NCBI GenBank assembly: GCA_009741485.1
Contig: CM019216.1
Location: 29,591,741-29,655,740 of the forward strand
Direction: 5' to 3'
From: Malurus cyaneus samueli
Lineage: Eukaryota; Chordata; Aves; Passeriformes; Maluridae
DNA: 64,000 nucleotides
Positions 1-13,700 of the stretch are shown piece by piece. How positions within the stretch are numbered: position 1 is the stretch's first letter; each line of letters begins with the position of its first letter. A program made the translations under genes and the position numbers. Under the pieces are notes generated by a model. That model was given only the letters and a program-made list of their open reading frames with translations, had not been told where the DNA came from and made no database searches.

Positions 1-1654
1 CAAATCTAAAATGGTGTTACAGGGTTTCTTCTATCCTTTAGAATGTCATTAGCATTGGTAGTAGAGTTTCTCATTACATGATGATGAGTTTGAGTTCTGT
101 CTTTCATTTCTATTGATTCTGCCTTAAAATAGTCCCTTGTGATTTGAATTTTAAAGAAAAATAATTTTTAAAAAGTGTTTAGTTATTGAATATTCATACT
201 GAATTCCCAATTTTGGTTCAGTTTTTGTGTGTGCAAGTATTAAAAAAAACTTTTGGGAGATTACATTTGACACAATTAGTAACAAATAAACTGCCTAATC
301 TATCATCTGTGATATGTTTACCAGCAATCATGTTCAAGTACTATGACATCTCTACATTCTATGTAGCCATGCTTGTTTCTCAGTCCTTCTTTCAGCCAGA
401 ACTTTCTTTAAAACTGCAGCCCATCTATACAGTCAGATGTGTTTCGTATTAGGTAAGAAGCATCCCAAAGGGCACTGTAGATTAATCTTGTTCCGAAGAT
501 ATTAGTTAATGATATTACCTAGAAATGCAGAAAATTCAGAGGTTTTATAATTTGATGCATTAGAAAATCTGTGCTGAAAGAAATAAAATCTTATACCTAG
601 TCCTAAAGTCTACTTTAGCCATAGCCAAATTTTTGTCAGATGGGTCCTCAAAATATAGCTGTTAATGGAGATGTTACTGCCTACAGCAAATTGTCCCTTT
701 GCTCTTGATTAATGTCCTTGTAATCAGAGGGAGCAGTATGCAACATGTGTGACCCCTTTTGCAACCCAGTGCTTAACTTTCCAATAAAATGAGTTTCAGC
801 AGAATTTGTTGGCTAGGCCTCCTGTGTTTCAGATGTATGGCATCCTCTGTTATGACAAGAACAACAATCCATAGCTGCAGGGCTGAGCAAGCACTGAGAA
901 AGAAAAATGCTACAAACAGTAACCTACATGCGCTGAGCTTCAGAAATTTAATGTGGTATTAGCATGATTTGACACACGTGTAAATTGAAAACATCTTTCA
1001 GGAGATTCAAAGAAATCTTGCTATAATGTCATATATTGCATTGATTTGCCCAAAAACATGTGATATCTATATTATGTAAGTTATACCAACAAAAGACTTA
1101 CTATACAGTGATTTGTCTATATTACATTTTTTTTTAAATAAATATATAGGAACCATGTCTGCTGTGTTCTTTCTGGTGTTTGGCCACAACAGTTTTTGAC
1201 ATTGGATCCCTCTCTTCTGTTTTGCATCTTCTCTTTCTTTTTTTTAAAAGATGTGGAACTTGTGGAATCTACTATAATATTTAAATAATAGTTGTTTCTA
1301 TTCTTGACTTTTAAAAGTATCTGTGTAGTATTTCATGAATGAAGAGGAGGAGGAGGAGGAGGAGGAGGAGAAGATGCAGGCTTCAGTATTTGGAGACTTG
1401 GGTCTGAAAGTGGCAAACTCCAGAACTATTGATTATTATAGAGATTTAGACCACAAACACTTCTGAGACATTTGCTGTGGCTGTTTCTATCGTTTTGGTA
1501 TTACTTTTTATCTGTACAAATAGCATGTAATAGGAGAAGTTACTTACACATAGCTTACAGATACATTTCAGGTGTGTTTTGTTCATGTATAATTGTGACT
1601 AAATTACAGTGGTGTCTGTCAAAAGAGCAACCATACGTCTAATTCATTTTCCAG
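1..1654. other. SENP6 intron, no gene seen
   Basis: AT-rich sequence upstream of the first visible SENP6 exon. It holds a GGA microsatellite (1344-1371) and open frames with no splice context. I did not find the preceding SENP6 exon here, so this intron probably starts before position 1. Confidence 0.6.
1344..1371. repeat. (GGA)n trinucleotide microsatellite
   Basis: About nine near-perfect GAG/GGA units in an intron. Likely length-polymorphic. Confidence 0.9.
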
Positions 1655-1725
1655 GAAAGAATATCCACCTCAGCTTCAGAAAGTAGAGGCAGACCACATT
1701 AGATTACCACGGTCTCAAGGAGTGG
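1655..1725 (+). CDS. SENP6: SENP6 exon 1 of window
   Basis: Acceptor ttttccag, donor gtaagt. The first base completes a codon from an upstream exon; the rest encodes [20 protein letters not shown] and then QGV, close to the human KEYPP segment. Ends in phase 1 (one base carried over). Confidence 0.92.
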
Positions 1726-4700
1726 GTAAGTTATCTTTAGAGTTCTCATTTGTTCTAAGCAAAATATTTTTTTAATACCTGATTTAGGCAGTTGTGTTGC
1801 CAAATCTTAGATAACTTGTAGTATATATATATTTACAGCCTTAAATCGTGGTATTCTGGTTTTGTACAAGTTTGTGCACAAAGGGACGATTTTGCTCTCC
1901 TTGACAGACGTCTGCAACTAGTTCAGTCATGTAATAACTTTAAATTAGGCATCAGTTATTTTAAAAACAATAGAAATAGGGAAAATTTAGAATCATAAAA
2001 TTGGAGATGGAACAGATCTCTGGAGCCCAGAGATACAAATTGTCAGGAGGGACATTGCAGTAGTCTTAGTAAAACAGCATTTTTGAAATTACTTTGGGGA
2101 ATTTTTTTTTTTAATTCATCCAACAACTCATGAGACATTTGAAACAATGTTTCTTGGGAGTTTAAAAATATTTTTATGTCTAGTTCAAGTTAGTGTATGT
2201 AAAGAAGTAAGTTGATCATAATTATAACAGTAGGTTAATGGACATATCTTGTTAATGCTTTTGCATCTTTTCCCTCCTAGACAGTGTAATGGAAAATGAT
2301 GAATCGGAATCAGAATCTGAAATTAAGAGAAAGGTGCGACAGAAAGGTCATTGCAATTCATATCAATCTGACTTGAGTCTATCCTCTGCTGCAAAAAAAT
2401 GCTTAACTCAGTCAAAGGTGGGTTATATTTTAAAAATGTGTGATCTGTTGTTGAACTTTAAAAGTTTCTGTATGTTTTAAAAGCAGAGATTCAGGAGCAA
2501 AACAGATTGATGTTTTGAAAATCCTTGGAGTTGGGAGGAGGATTCACTTAATTATAAACAAGTTACAGTGATTTAAGTGCTAGTATTGTTTCTAGCCATG
2601 AAATACTTCTTTTCTGATTTGAACAAGCAGATGCTGCACTGAAAAGACAAAGAATCTGTGGTTTAACTGAATGGCTGATTGGTAAATCAGAGACTGATAA
2701 TTTTAATTTGCTGAAACAGAGGAAGAATATTTTGCTCTTTGACAGATTTCGAAATTTTTTTTTTAGTGTCATGATTTTCTGTACTCAAAGCAGTAACGAT
2801 AAAAGTACTTCAAAGATGCAAGTACTTCTTTTTAAGTTGTTCACTTTTTCAGTTGGGTAACTCTTTAGGTATACAAATGGCATTCTCTTGTTTAGATGCA
2901 GCCAACCAGGATGTTTTTGTTAGGAACTTGTTTAAATCTCACATGTAAGATACTTTGTATTTTTTATCAACTTCCGAGGTTACTATGGAAGTTTCATAAT
3001 GCCCACATACAGATCACCCGGTTCGACTATCAAAGCAAAAGTTCCTGTAAGGACATCTTGGTTAAAAAAAAATGAAATTATAGATCTATGATTATTATGT
3101 ATGCTTAGCTTTTGTTTGAAACACCTTTTACTGCTTCTGTGAATTTCCATTGCTTATTTAGTAAATTAATATTATGTTAATAAGGAAACTGGTTTAAAAT
3201 TTTTAATGTGTGGTTGAAATAGATAGGTGCAATTACTCTATACTTAAAATGCTCCAGGTACTATTGGTACCTTCCCTTGACTATTTTAATGTCTGATTGA
3301 AATTCTTCAATGTGATAAGCTGTATCTTTTTAAGAACTAGATCCTGTAGCAGCGCTGAGGCACAACGCTGGTTTTCATGTCATTCTATCTCATCCCACAA
3401 CTCAGATTTTAAGAGTCTGATATATTTTATACACTTGGGTTTTTTTGCTTCTGTTTCTTTATGGATATGTAGCTTTGTTAAATTGCAGAAATTTTGTAAA
3501 AATTATATGTTCTCATTGTATGACTTTTATTTTTAAATTTGAAATGACTTCCCGTACCTGAGGAAATCCTCTATTGGAAGCATGTTCATGGCTGGGAGTA
3601 GAGGGAGTTACAAATTGTGACAGCTGTGTTTTGAAGGTAGACTCTGTTTTCAGTGGGATGTAGTTATTCATTGACTGCAGTAGTTCACAGTACAGAGGTT
3701 ATGCCATTTGAGTTCAGTGCTCCTGGAGACAGCAACATGCACTAAATTTCATCTCTGGAGATGTCCTGTACTCACTTTGGTATTCAATCTGGAATTTATG
3801 TGTTAGTATTGAATCCCTTAGATTTTGAAGTTCAAGTCCTGGACTTGTAATACAAATTCAAGTGCAACCTAGTAAATGTGAGAAAACCAAAAGACATCTG
3901 TCATTACAGTGATAGGATACTTTCCCTTTGTAGCCACTTATTTCTTCTTGAAAGTCTGGGGAACTCCTATTCCTCAAGTCCTGTTTTCTTCTGTACAACA
4001 CTTGACTTAAGAGCAGTGTACGTGCTTTGCCTTTTCCTTGTTTTCCTCGAAGAGTGAATTTTCTGGCATGCTTTGCTGGGCTATTAGAAATTTTAAAAGG
4101 ATAAATAAATATGACCTACAAGGTTTCTTCAATTCCTCTCCAGCAATACTCTGTAGATCCTTAGGTTACTTTTTTATGCCCAATGAAATTGTTTTTGCAG
4201 AAATGATATAAGGATATAATGATATATATGGACCATCTTGCTGATGTATATATGTATCTGAACAGTTTGCAGTGTTTCACTTATGGAAGAAAAGGCAAGA
4301 ACGAAAATCTGAATTGTCCAGTATTAATTACTTTAAAAAATTGCCACAAATTACATTTGTTCTTTTTAGAACATTTTTCATTTTCTTAAATAAAATAAAA
4401 AATCAAGCTGTGGTTTAATGGTTTTTTCCTCTGCTTACTCTAAGTGCTAGTGTAGTGTTGTCAATCTCCACTGGCTAGTATGAAAAATTTCTTCACCAAA
4501 AAGGTTTTCAAGTACTCAAGAAGATTCGAGGGATGTGGTTGAGTCACCATCCCTGGAGATATTTAAAAGACATATAGATGTGGCTATATTCTATCACTAT
4601 AATATCACTATATTTTAGTGATGACTGGACAGTGCTGCGTTAATGGTTGGACTTGATAATATTGAAGGTCTTTTCCAATCTAAGTGATTGTATGGTTCAT

Positions 4701-7700
4701 TCTAAACAGAAATTAAGTACAAGACTTGGAAATTGTAGCTTTCTACTTAAAATTACTGATCGTGTAATTGTTTCTTCTTTAGCTTTTGGAACAGATTGAT
4801 TATTCTACTGATTGCCCAAATTGTGGGAGGGCAAATGAAAATCAGACCAAATGCCGACATTGTGAAAGTGCTTCTCTGAAGGATTTGCAAAGAGTCTCCA
4901 GACAAACTGTGACATTAGGTGAATCTGTGGGACCTTTATCACGTTCTTCAATACATCAGAATTCAACAGGGCAAAAATCTTCAGGTACAGGGTTCAGCAC
5001 AAAGAAGTTTTATAGTTCTGCTGTTGGAAAAGGTCCAGCAGATATTCTACTGAGTAATGAGGTTGTAGGACATTCTATGTTACGACAGAATGGAAAAGTT
5101 GGTCTTATAACTGGGACAAAAAATCCTAAAATTACAGGAAGCTTAAGACAGAGGACTGCAAGACCGTCTGAACTAAATGATCCAAGTAAGTACCTTTTTA
5201 TGAATACAGCCATTAGCTGGAAACCCAGTATGTTGTATAGTGAAGGAACTGTTTGTGTGGGTTTACATAACAGATGTTGCATGGCATTTTTTTTGTGTAT
5301 ATGTTCTTGGGGAAGAGGAACAAAACTTTTAATTATTTATTTTTCATATGCAGAGGTACTCTTCAAGAAAGGTGAACATTGGGGAAAACAAAAATTATTT
5401 TGTGGTTATTTTTCTTGTTTTCTAAAAATTATTTATACTTTGTGCTTTTGGAAAAAAGTATTCTTAGAAGAATTCCATCATATATTCTCCCAAGAGGAAG
5501 CACAGTATTTGATTTTTATATTGTGTTTTTCCCCTTCTTTTCTTCTGAGCTATGCATCTGTTAAAATTTCATAATTTGTAAAATGTTAGTTTTTGTGCTT
5601 TCTCTGTAAACTCACCCTGTAAGAAGGAAGGATGGAGTAGGGGAAATTATGTTTCTGGTTCTGTTCTTAGTTTATTAGACCATGTTGTCCTACTGGTTTG
5701 AACCTTTTCAATTATAATTTCTCTTGTTGGTTTTTAGGTTGTATTATTTACTGTCAATTCTTGATTGAACCAACAAAAGTTGACTTTTGTCTAGAGGTGG
5801 ATTATTGATACCCATTTTCTGTATAGTTAAGTTACAAGAAATCAAAAACTATGCAGAGAGTGCTTGCAATTAGATTCCAGATAATCATTCATAAAGGCAT
5901 TATGTTATGATACATGTGGGCTTTTTTTGGCACTGCAGGACAATAACATGAATTACTTTTAAGCTATTACTTTAAAAGAAATTTCTGTTACAGAAAAATG
6001 TAGTAGTTGAGAATGTAATACTTTCTGTTTAGTTGTTTTGTCTAGTGATGAGGAGGAGGAAAATAGTGGCAGCATTAGGAGCATGGAAAGCATTTTACCT
6101 CGTCCTGCAGATTCACCCTGCTCCTCTCTAGCTCCTTCTACAGGAAAGGTGGAAGAAGCTTTAAAGTAAAACAGTTGCGGAATAGAGCAAAGAATAGGTA
6201 GTGTAACAACAGATACAGATATTGCCATCACACTACCAAGAAAAGCCAACAATGAAAAAAGAAATTTTTGTTACAGAAAAAATGTAGTGGTTGAGAATTT
6301 AATATTTTCTGTTTAGTTGTTTTGTCTAGTGATGATGATGAGGACGAGAATAGTGGCAGCACTAGGAGCATGGAAAGCATTTCACCTCGTCCTGCAGATT
6401 CAGCCCGCTCCTCCCCAGCTCCTTCTACAGGAAAGGTGGAAGCAGCATTAAAGGAAAACAGTTGTGGAGTAGAACAGAGAATAGGTAGTATAACAACAGA
6501 TACAGAAATTGCAGTCACACTATCAAGAAAAGCAAGAATGAAAGATCAGGTACTATTTAATGCTTTGTTTAAAGAAAACAGAATCACATAATAAATGGAA
6601 TATGTAAAGGCTTGTTTTGCGTTGTCAGAAGTTGACTATATTTGATTGTTTTTCTTATTCAGCAGCTCATCAAGTAGTATCTCTGCATACTTAATACTGG
6701 AAACAAGAAAATGTGTTACTATATTTTTATAAGCATTCATAATTATTTTAATTATGCTGTTAACATAAATACTTCTGCATTGAATTTACTCTGAGACTGG
6801 GCAGGGATTCTCTGTGAAGCTCAGGGTCTCCGTTTGCAGAATGTCAGTACCAGCTGTTACCTGTTGAGACTTCATGAAGTTAGACATGAAAAGAGACACT
6901 GATCAGTAACGTCCCTTTCAAATTAAAATGCTCTGACAACTCTCCCAATTAGTAGCACTTATTTTAGGGCTTGTGTTTTTTAGTTGAGTACTACTATAAG
7001 AATTGGATAAGAATTGGCAAAGACAAAAAAGTACTCCATGAGCACACTTTAAATGTGGCCAAAGGGGACAGTTTTCATACTGTGTTCGGAGCCATCTCAA
7101 TAGTGCGCCATTAAAATGAATAAATTCCATGTGGCAATTGGTATTGGATAATTAGTGCTGATTAAAACCATTCTTGATTCACTTGTCCAGTTTTACTGCT
7201 GTGAGTTTGATTCAACAGGAGAATCCGATCAGATTTCCAGTTCTTTATGTTTTCTGAGTTAGAGCACGAAAGTGCTGATGCCAAAATTTTCTTGCTTTGT
7301 TGAAATTCAGAAGCCAACATTCTAGTGCTGTAGTTGATGAAATTATGGATGTTTATAATATGTTGTATAATTTGTCACCACTATCAATATGAAGCTGTGA
7401 AGCTCCAGCCTACAATAAAGCTGCGAGTCTCAAAGCTTTGATTATAAATAGCTTTGAATTAAGTTGCTCTGGCAGTATGTGCTGAATTAATTGAAAACAT
7501 TCCTTTGTGAAAGCACTGGTGCCTGACTTCTGAAACTCTCCCAATTTTTTTTTTTATATCCATATGTTCCTGTTCACTAGTCTTTACAAACCAGTTGTAA
7601 TGCTGTATCTTAGATTATTTTAGATTCTGAGCTTACTTTTGAAAATGGGGAAAATAAAAATTTTTGGGTGAAATACAAATCTTGCATTGATTCCGTGAAC

Positions 7701-10700
7701 CTACCAAGATTTGAAGATTCCACAGCAGTTTTGTTAGATACCATAGAAGAGACTTATTCAGCTGTTTTTCGCTCAAAATGTTAATTCTTTACTGAAGAGG
7801 CTATTTGAATATAGCACCACTTCAGTGTTTGTTGTTTTATTGTTTGTCTGTGATTTGTTTTACGCTAATAATATTTAGCCAGTCCAGCAGACAAAAATGA
7901 AAAGCTCTTTTCTACAAGAGGCCTAGGAAAACATTTTAATGACAGGGATTTAGAATCCCACCCTTCTCCAGTGTATTACATGCAGGAAGCATCCCAAAGT
8001 ATATTTTGAATTATTGCCAAGATAGGCTAGTGATTAGGGACTTTGAAATAATTTTCGAGATTTAATCTTAATAGGAATACTAAATCCCTTCGAATGTTTT
8101 TCTATGAGAGTTTATTTGCATTTTGTAACCAAAAATAAGTTTATTCATGGACAGCTTTTATGAAACAATATAAATACCAAAGAAAAGACTAGTGTACAGA
8201 AGGTCCTTCAACAAAACAGAGCAATATAAGCAATACAACAAAAAAAATATATTTATCTGATTTGTATCAGCAGGCTTTATTTCATTTTAATATGCTTTTT
8301 TGTAAGATTGTTCTGTTGGTTAACAGGATACTTCACTGAAATTACAGCTGCAGGCAGCATCTGGAGACTTTTCTGGAACTGGGGCCTAACACCACATGGC
8401 CTTCTTTCTGTGTTAAGTCTTCTGATCATGGAATCAATCCTAAAGGCAACTTAGTAGTTCTGTAGAGATGCCTTAAGGAAGTTTGATTTGGCTTATTTAT
8501 TTATGTTTTTTGAAGACTGTGCTCTACTAATGTGGTGATGCATTTGCAATGTACTTCAAAAATTAGTCACCAAATGCTTGGATTAACAAAAACGGAAAGA
8601 AAAAATTAACCACCAGCATTTGGTGGTTTTACAGCATTAATGCTTTTTTATCTAAATAAAATGTGTTACAAATAAATTTGTTTTGCTAGACTGCATAATA
8701 TTAGCAAAAGATATAAATAAATGGGGTTGGTCAATTTACGAAATGTCTACAAGTGTCAGTTTATCTTTTATTTTCTACTTGAATGTGGCAATAGTAACAT
8801 CCTCAGGTGTTACAAAAAGTCTGTTAGGAATTAGGTGCCTTCTGACCTTCTGTATATGGGTGAGGTGGACGGTCTAGTAAGTAATCCTGTTGACCAACAT
8901 AAAGTAGCTGAAAATTTTGTCATTAGTTTTAATAAGCTTGGTTTGGCAATAAATGTTAGTGAGACTTTCTGAAACCTTGACTGTTACTTTTCAGTTTGGG
9001 AACATTGTGTCTAACGCTCCAATAAAACGTCGCAAGGTTATTTCTCAAGAAATGGTAACTGAGGCTGTACCTCTGAATTACCAAACTTCCTGTGAAAGTG
9101 TCATTCTGAACTGCCGAAGTATACGAATAGGAACACTGAGAAGAATGGTAGTGGAACCTGTGATTGTAAGTAAATTTGTTATTTCACAGCTCTCCTCTCA
9201 GGTTTCGAGGGACATTGTTATTTTCGTACTTCAACAACGTGATGTTTTGCCTTTGTCTGGGGAACAGTAATTTTGTCTCTAAATTCAGAGGCCATGATTT
9301 CCTAAGAACTTCAAATTACTGCTGCATTCTAAGATGTGCAGTCTGGCTCTGGTAATAGAAATATTGTGCTGCAGCACTCTTGCAAAACTTGTTTACATGT
9401 TTGAGGGGAGGTTACAGGTTAGCATTCATTTGGTGATAAAATTGAAAACAACAGCTACAGAAAAGTTGATAGGTGGGAGGAAGAAGCATTGTCCTAGAGA
9501 CTTAATAATTTACTTCTACAGATCTTTTTTTTTTGGTGTTACTTGTTTTTTCCACCTCTCTACACAACACTATTGTTTGATTTGTCTAAATGCTGATAGA
9601 TTAATCTTCTTTTGAAGAAATAGAAGATGCGTGTTTTTAAGAGTATTGTAAATGTTTTTGAAAACTGAGTACTTCAGAGAGATCTGAAGTTTAAGCAGTC
9701 AATATGACTGAAAGAGACACTAAAGAATGTGCTTACTTCCTTGAGTTGTGCTAAAATGTATGTTTTGGTTTTTTAAAACTTGCATTTTAAATATTAGTAT
9801 TAAAATGTTTCTTACTTAAGTACTTAGTCAATTGAAATGTGTTTGCTAACAGTTTAAAGGCTTTCAGGCATTTTTGGTTTGCAGATGATGTGAAATCTTA
9901 AAATTGTGTTGTCTTTCAGTTTTGCCTGGATTATATCAAAATACGCCTAGAGAGTCAAGAAGGTGGGTGCATTTTTCATTTTATGTTAGTACTCAGTATA
10001 TTTATTTTGAGTGAAGTAAATCTGTCAAAGGTATTAACGAGTGTATTGTAATTAAATGTTTATTCTCATTTTGTCATTTATGTAATAAATTATACTTGGT
10101 GCCTGTAGTCAATTAAGAGAAAAAAAAATACAGAGTACAAATTTGACCTGAACTGCCTGGTGAATAAAAACCAAAATGTTTTTGCATTATCTCTGCCTTC
10201 TACTGACAGAAAATTCACAATTTGTGATGTGTGTACAACTGGGTTATTAGATCCTCTGCTTCATCTGATCATTCATTTGAAGATCTGTAGCTAATGTGGT
10301 GATGATTGGCTAAGGTTTTCTTGAAAGTGATTTACAAAAATAAGAAGCAAGTGACCCTCCTGTAACATGTTAACTTTTAAAACTTTTTTATTTCTTTTAT
10401 GTTAGTTGGGTTAAGTAGACAGTAAAAACCACAGTGGTGTCTTAAACCTTTCCTGTATAGATCTCCCTTTATAATTTTTTCTCTATTTGAAAGTTGTATA
10501 TTTCATGTCACTGAAAGAAATACAGTGACATTACTTGGAAATGGTGAGTTACAGCTCCTGCTCTGTTTCCTTTCTTTTCTTTTGTAGGGTTTTATCCTGG
10601 GCCTGAAAAGCTTTGTTACCTTTTGTTAATCTTAAGAGTAACTGTCTTTTAAGATATAAACATCTATCACTTCTTGCATATGTGTTAATTTCCAAGTTTC

Positions 10701-13700
10701 AAAAACTTACAAGAAATTTCGTGAGCACATTCTGATTTCTTGTTAGCATCAGGGGGGATATTGTAAAAGAAACTTACAGATTTTTATTAAAATTTAATGT
10801 CATTATTTTCTCATAGAATCAGAAAGTGATATCGGAGAGATCAACCTGAAAACTTCAGAGCTTACTAAATGTGAATGGTGTAGTGTCCGCAAATTGCCGG
10901 TTGTTTTCCTTCAAACAATACCTTCAACCTGTAGTAGTCTGAGAGAACAACTGAAAATGAGTAAAGATAATGTCTGGTATGAATGTAAAGGAGAGAGTAA
11001 GTAAAACAATTTGTCTACTATTCACTTTTAAATAGTATTTTCTTGTTTTGGGTCATCTATGGGTACATTAAGACTAAAAGGGTCATTATTAGGTGGGGTA
11101 GGTGTAGTGCTTTTTCAGATGCTGTCATCTTCCCAGGCTGAGAAAGAGTATAGTTCAGAACAGTTGGCCATTCTCATTGTCCAGACACATGCTAGTTGCA
11201 ACACTTAATCAATTTAGTATAACTTTTTCCACTAATATTTGTACTCAATGAAAGCAAGTTGGTTTGTTTAGCTTTTGTATATGAGCCTTTACACTTACAT
11301 GGCAGCTTTTGTAATACTTCTGCTTTCTGTGCTGTTCTGCTGATAGGCTTTAGTTTTGGTAGAAACTGTTGTATAGGTTGCCTTGGGGTTTTTTTCCCCA
11401 GCATACTGGTAATGATGTTGTGATATAGGCAAATTGCTTGGAGAATACGTAGATTATCTTAATGTATATTAAAATCTAATTTAATTTCTAGACAGATTTG
11501 AAGGTCGTAGCATCTTAATATACACACCTGTTAAATGTAGCACAGAGTCCTCTTCCTCTTAAACAGGCTTTTCTTCAGGTTACATTTTGTGGTTATTTAT
11601 ACTTATAGACAATTTTGTACATACATGACTGCATTCAAAGGGAGGAAGAATGCTTTTGACAATCTCAGAATTGAGTGCTTCCATAATACTGTGGTCTCAT
11701 CCACCTCCTATAAGATATATGAGCTGTAAGGAGTCTAAGAATTACAAAAGTAGTTGGAGAACATCCAGGGGACCTGAACTCAATTCTGGGAGTAGGAATG
11801 AGACTCCAGTAGAACACAGGTGTTCACAAAGAAGGAAGAAGCTTCTCAAATTGTCTGTGTGAGAAGTCCCTCCCTTGGCAGGGGACCCTGGTCTCTTGCA
11901 GACTCTCCCTGGTCTCTTGCCAGTGTCTCTGTCCAGCTCTTCTCCCTGAAGAGCTGTGGTAGTGAAGGAGTCCTACATGCAACTTTACTGCACTTTGTGA
12001 TCACACAGGTGCTCTTTGCTTTGTAAGTAATGATATTAATTGAAGCCTGTATCTGTGGCTGTGTAAGCTGTTATGTGTAGATGCCTAGCTTCCCAAATAG
12101 GAACACCCAAAACCTGGTTAGACATCTAAATTCTGTGTGCAGTGAATTGGGAATTATTCTACGGAAGAATAATTTTTCACAAGAGTTAGTATGCTGGATT
12201 TTGCTTGTGTCTGAAGCTCCTCTTACAGAAAAGCAGGTCCTGGCAGCTTTGTGTTGGGCAGCTACATGAGGTTAGGATTTGCAGCCTGAATCCTGTTCCT
12301 TTTTGTGACCATGTGAAATAATTCCTCTCAGTGCAATTTTGATTTTTCAGACCATATAAGTGGATGATATTTATATAATAGCTGATTGATCTGACTCATT
12401 CTCTCCAACTTATTCAAAACCAGGGATGTTTTATAGTGTAACCTTCGAGGATGAGAGAGGAAATTGTGCTGAATATACAATTTTTGGAATTGTAATGAAA
12501 CAGTAGGATAGGGACTGCAGTAAGAAAATGAGAAAAGTGTTGGTTACAGAATCTTATTCTCAGTAAGCAAAGAAGATGTTATTTTGAAATGTTTTGACTT
12601 TGCATTAGTGTCATTTAAAAATTTATCAGGTGTAATATTTAACATTTGTAGATTAAGGTAGAAGCTGAATGCCTTCTTTTTGCAAATGTAGTTAAGAAAG
12701 GTTTGGCAGTTAGTTCTTCTGTCTGCTCACATCAGTGTTACTGCTTTCATACATTATCAGCAGTGTGTGCTCGTGTTGGCCAACAAATTATTCCTAAACT
12801 AATAATTTTTTTTCTGTTTTTTTTTGCAGGTCAGGAAGAACAGTACATAATTTTGATTTTTGAAACTGGTCTTGATCCTCATGCAAATTCAATATTTGAA
12901 AAAATAATTATGGACATTGGTATTAGAAATAATATTTCTGACTTCTTTGTGAAAATTTCCTTTGAAGAAGCCAATGCCAGGCTTGTTGCATTTACTAAGT
13001 GCTTGGAAGACAATTCCAAAGGAAGCCCATGTCACAGAGAAAGCAAAATAAAAAATGTAATTATGGGGTTTTTGTAGAACAAAGTCATTATATTATGTGG
13101 GTTACAGCTATACTAAGGATAGTGGGTTAGTCAGCCAAAAAAAATGCCATCAACTTTTGCTGGCTTTTATTTGAGAATTCCCAGACTGGTCTATGGTGGA
13201 TTATGAAACTGTGGGAAATAGTCTGTACGTTCACAGTACTTCTTAGGGTGTTTGGTTGTAAGGTTATACAGTGATCCACAACAAATGTTGTTATTTAAAA
13301 ATTATTAAGGGGTGAAAAATGTTTACTATAATCAGACAACATATTTTTTTTCCAAATTCATGTAGTGGTAAAATTATAGTATTTCAAACAGGAAATTAAG
13401 TTGCAGTGTTGTAGTTATATTTAATTAAGTTGCAGTGTTGTAGTTAAATTTAATTAATGTTTTCATTAAACAAACTACTTTTAAAAGAATTAGAAAGGTT
13501 TGTCACTGCAAGAAATTAGCAGATACCTAAGTGTAATAGATGAGGTACGAAATTTAAAAAAACCTAAAAACTTGAAGTCCTCAGAAAAACTTGGATGGTA
13601 CATTGCTGGATGTCATAAATTTTTATTACCATTTTAGTAAAATTGAGCACAGTATGCAAATTAATATTGATTCTATTCTTTTAAGGTTGTTTCTGAGTCC

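Larger units (their letters stand above)
5186..6316. other. SENP6 intron containing the dead exon-4 copy
   Basis: AT-rich intron. Its last 340 bases are the upstream unit of a tandem duplication (described separately); nothing else is recognised. Confidence 0.7.

Noticed and set aside
1986..2055. Weak CR1-terminus-like sequence (gaatcataaaattggagatg)
   Set aside because: Match limited to about 30 bases with no continuation of the CR1 series; too weak to list.
3000..3035. ggttcgact resembling a tRNA B box
   Set aside because: No A box, no cloverleaf stems and no acceptor pairing upstream.
5186..5574. Continuation of the SENP6 exon 3 open frame into the intron
   Set aside because: Consensus donor gtaagt at 5186 and an in-phase match to exon 4; the extension is AT-rich and unlike any SENP6 sequence.
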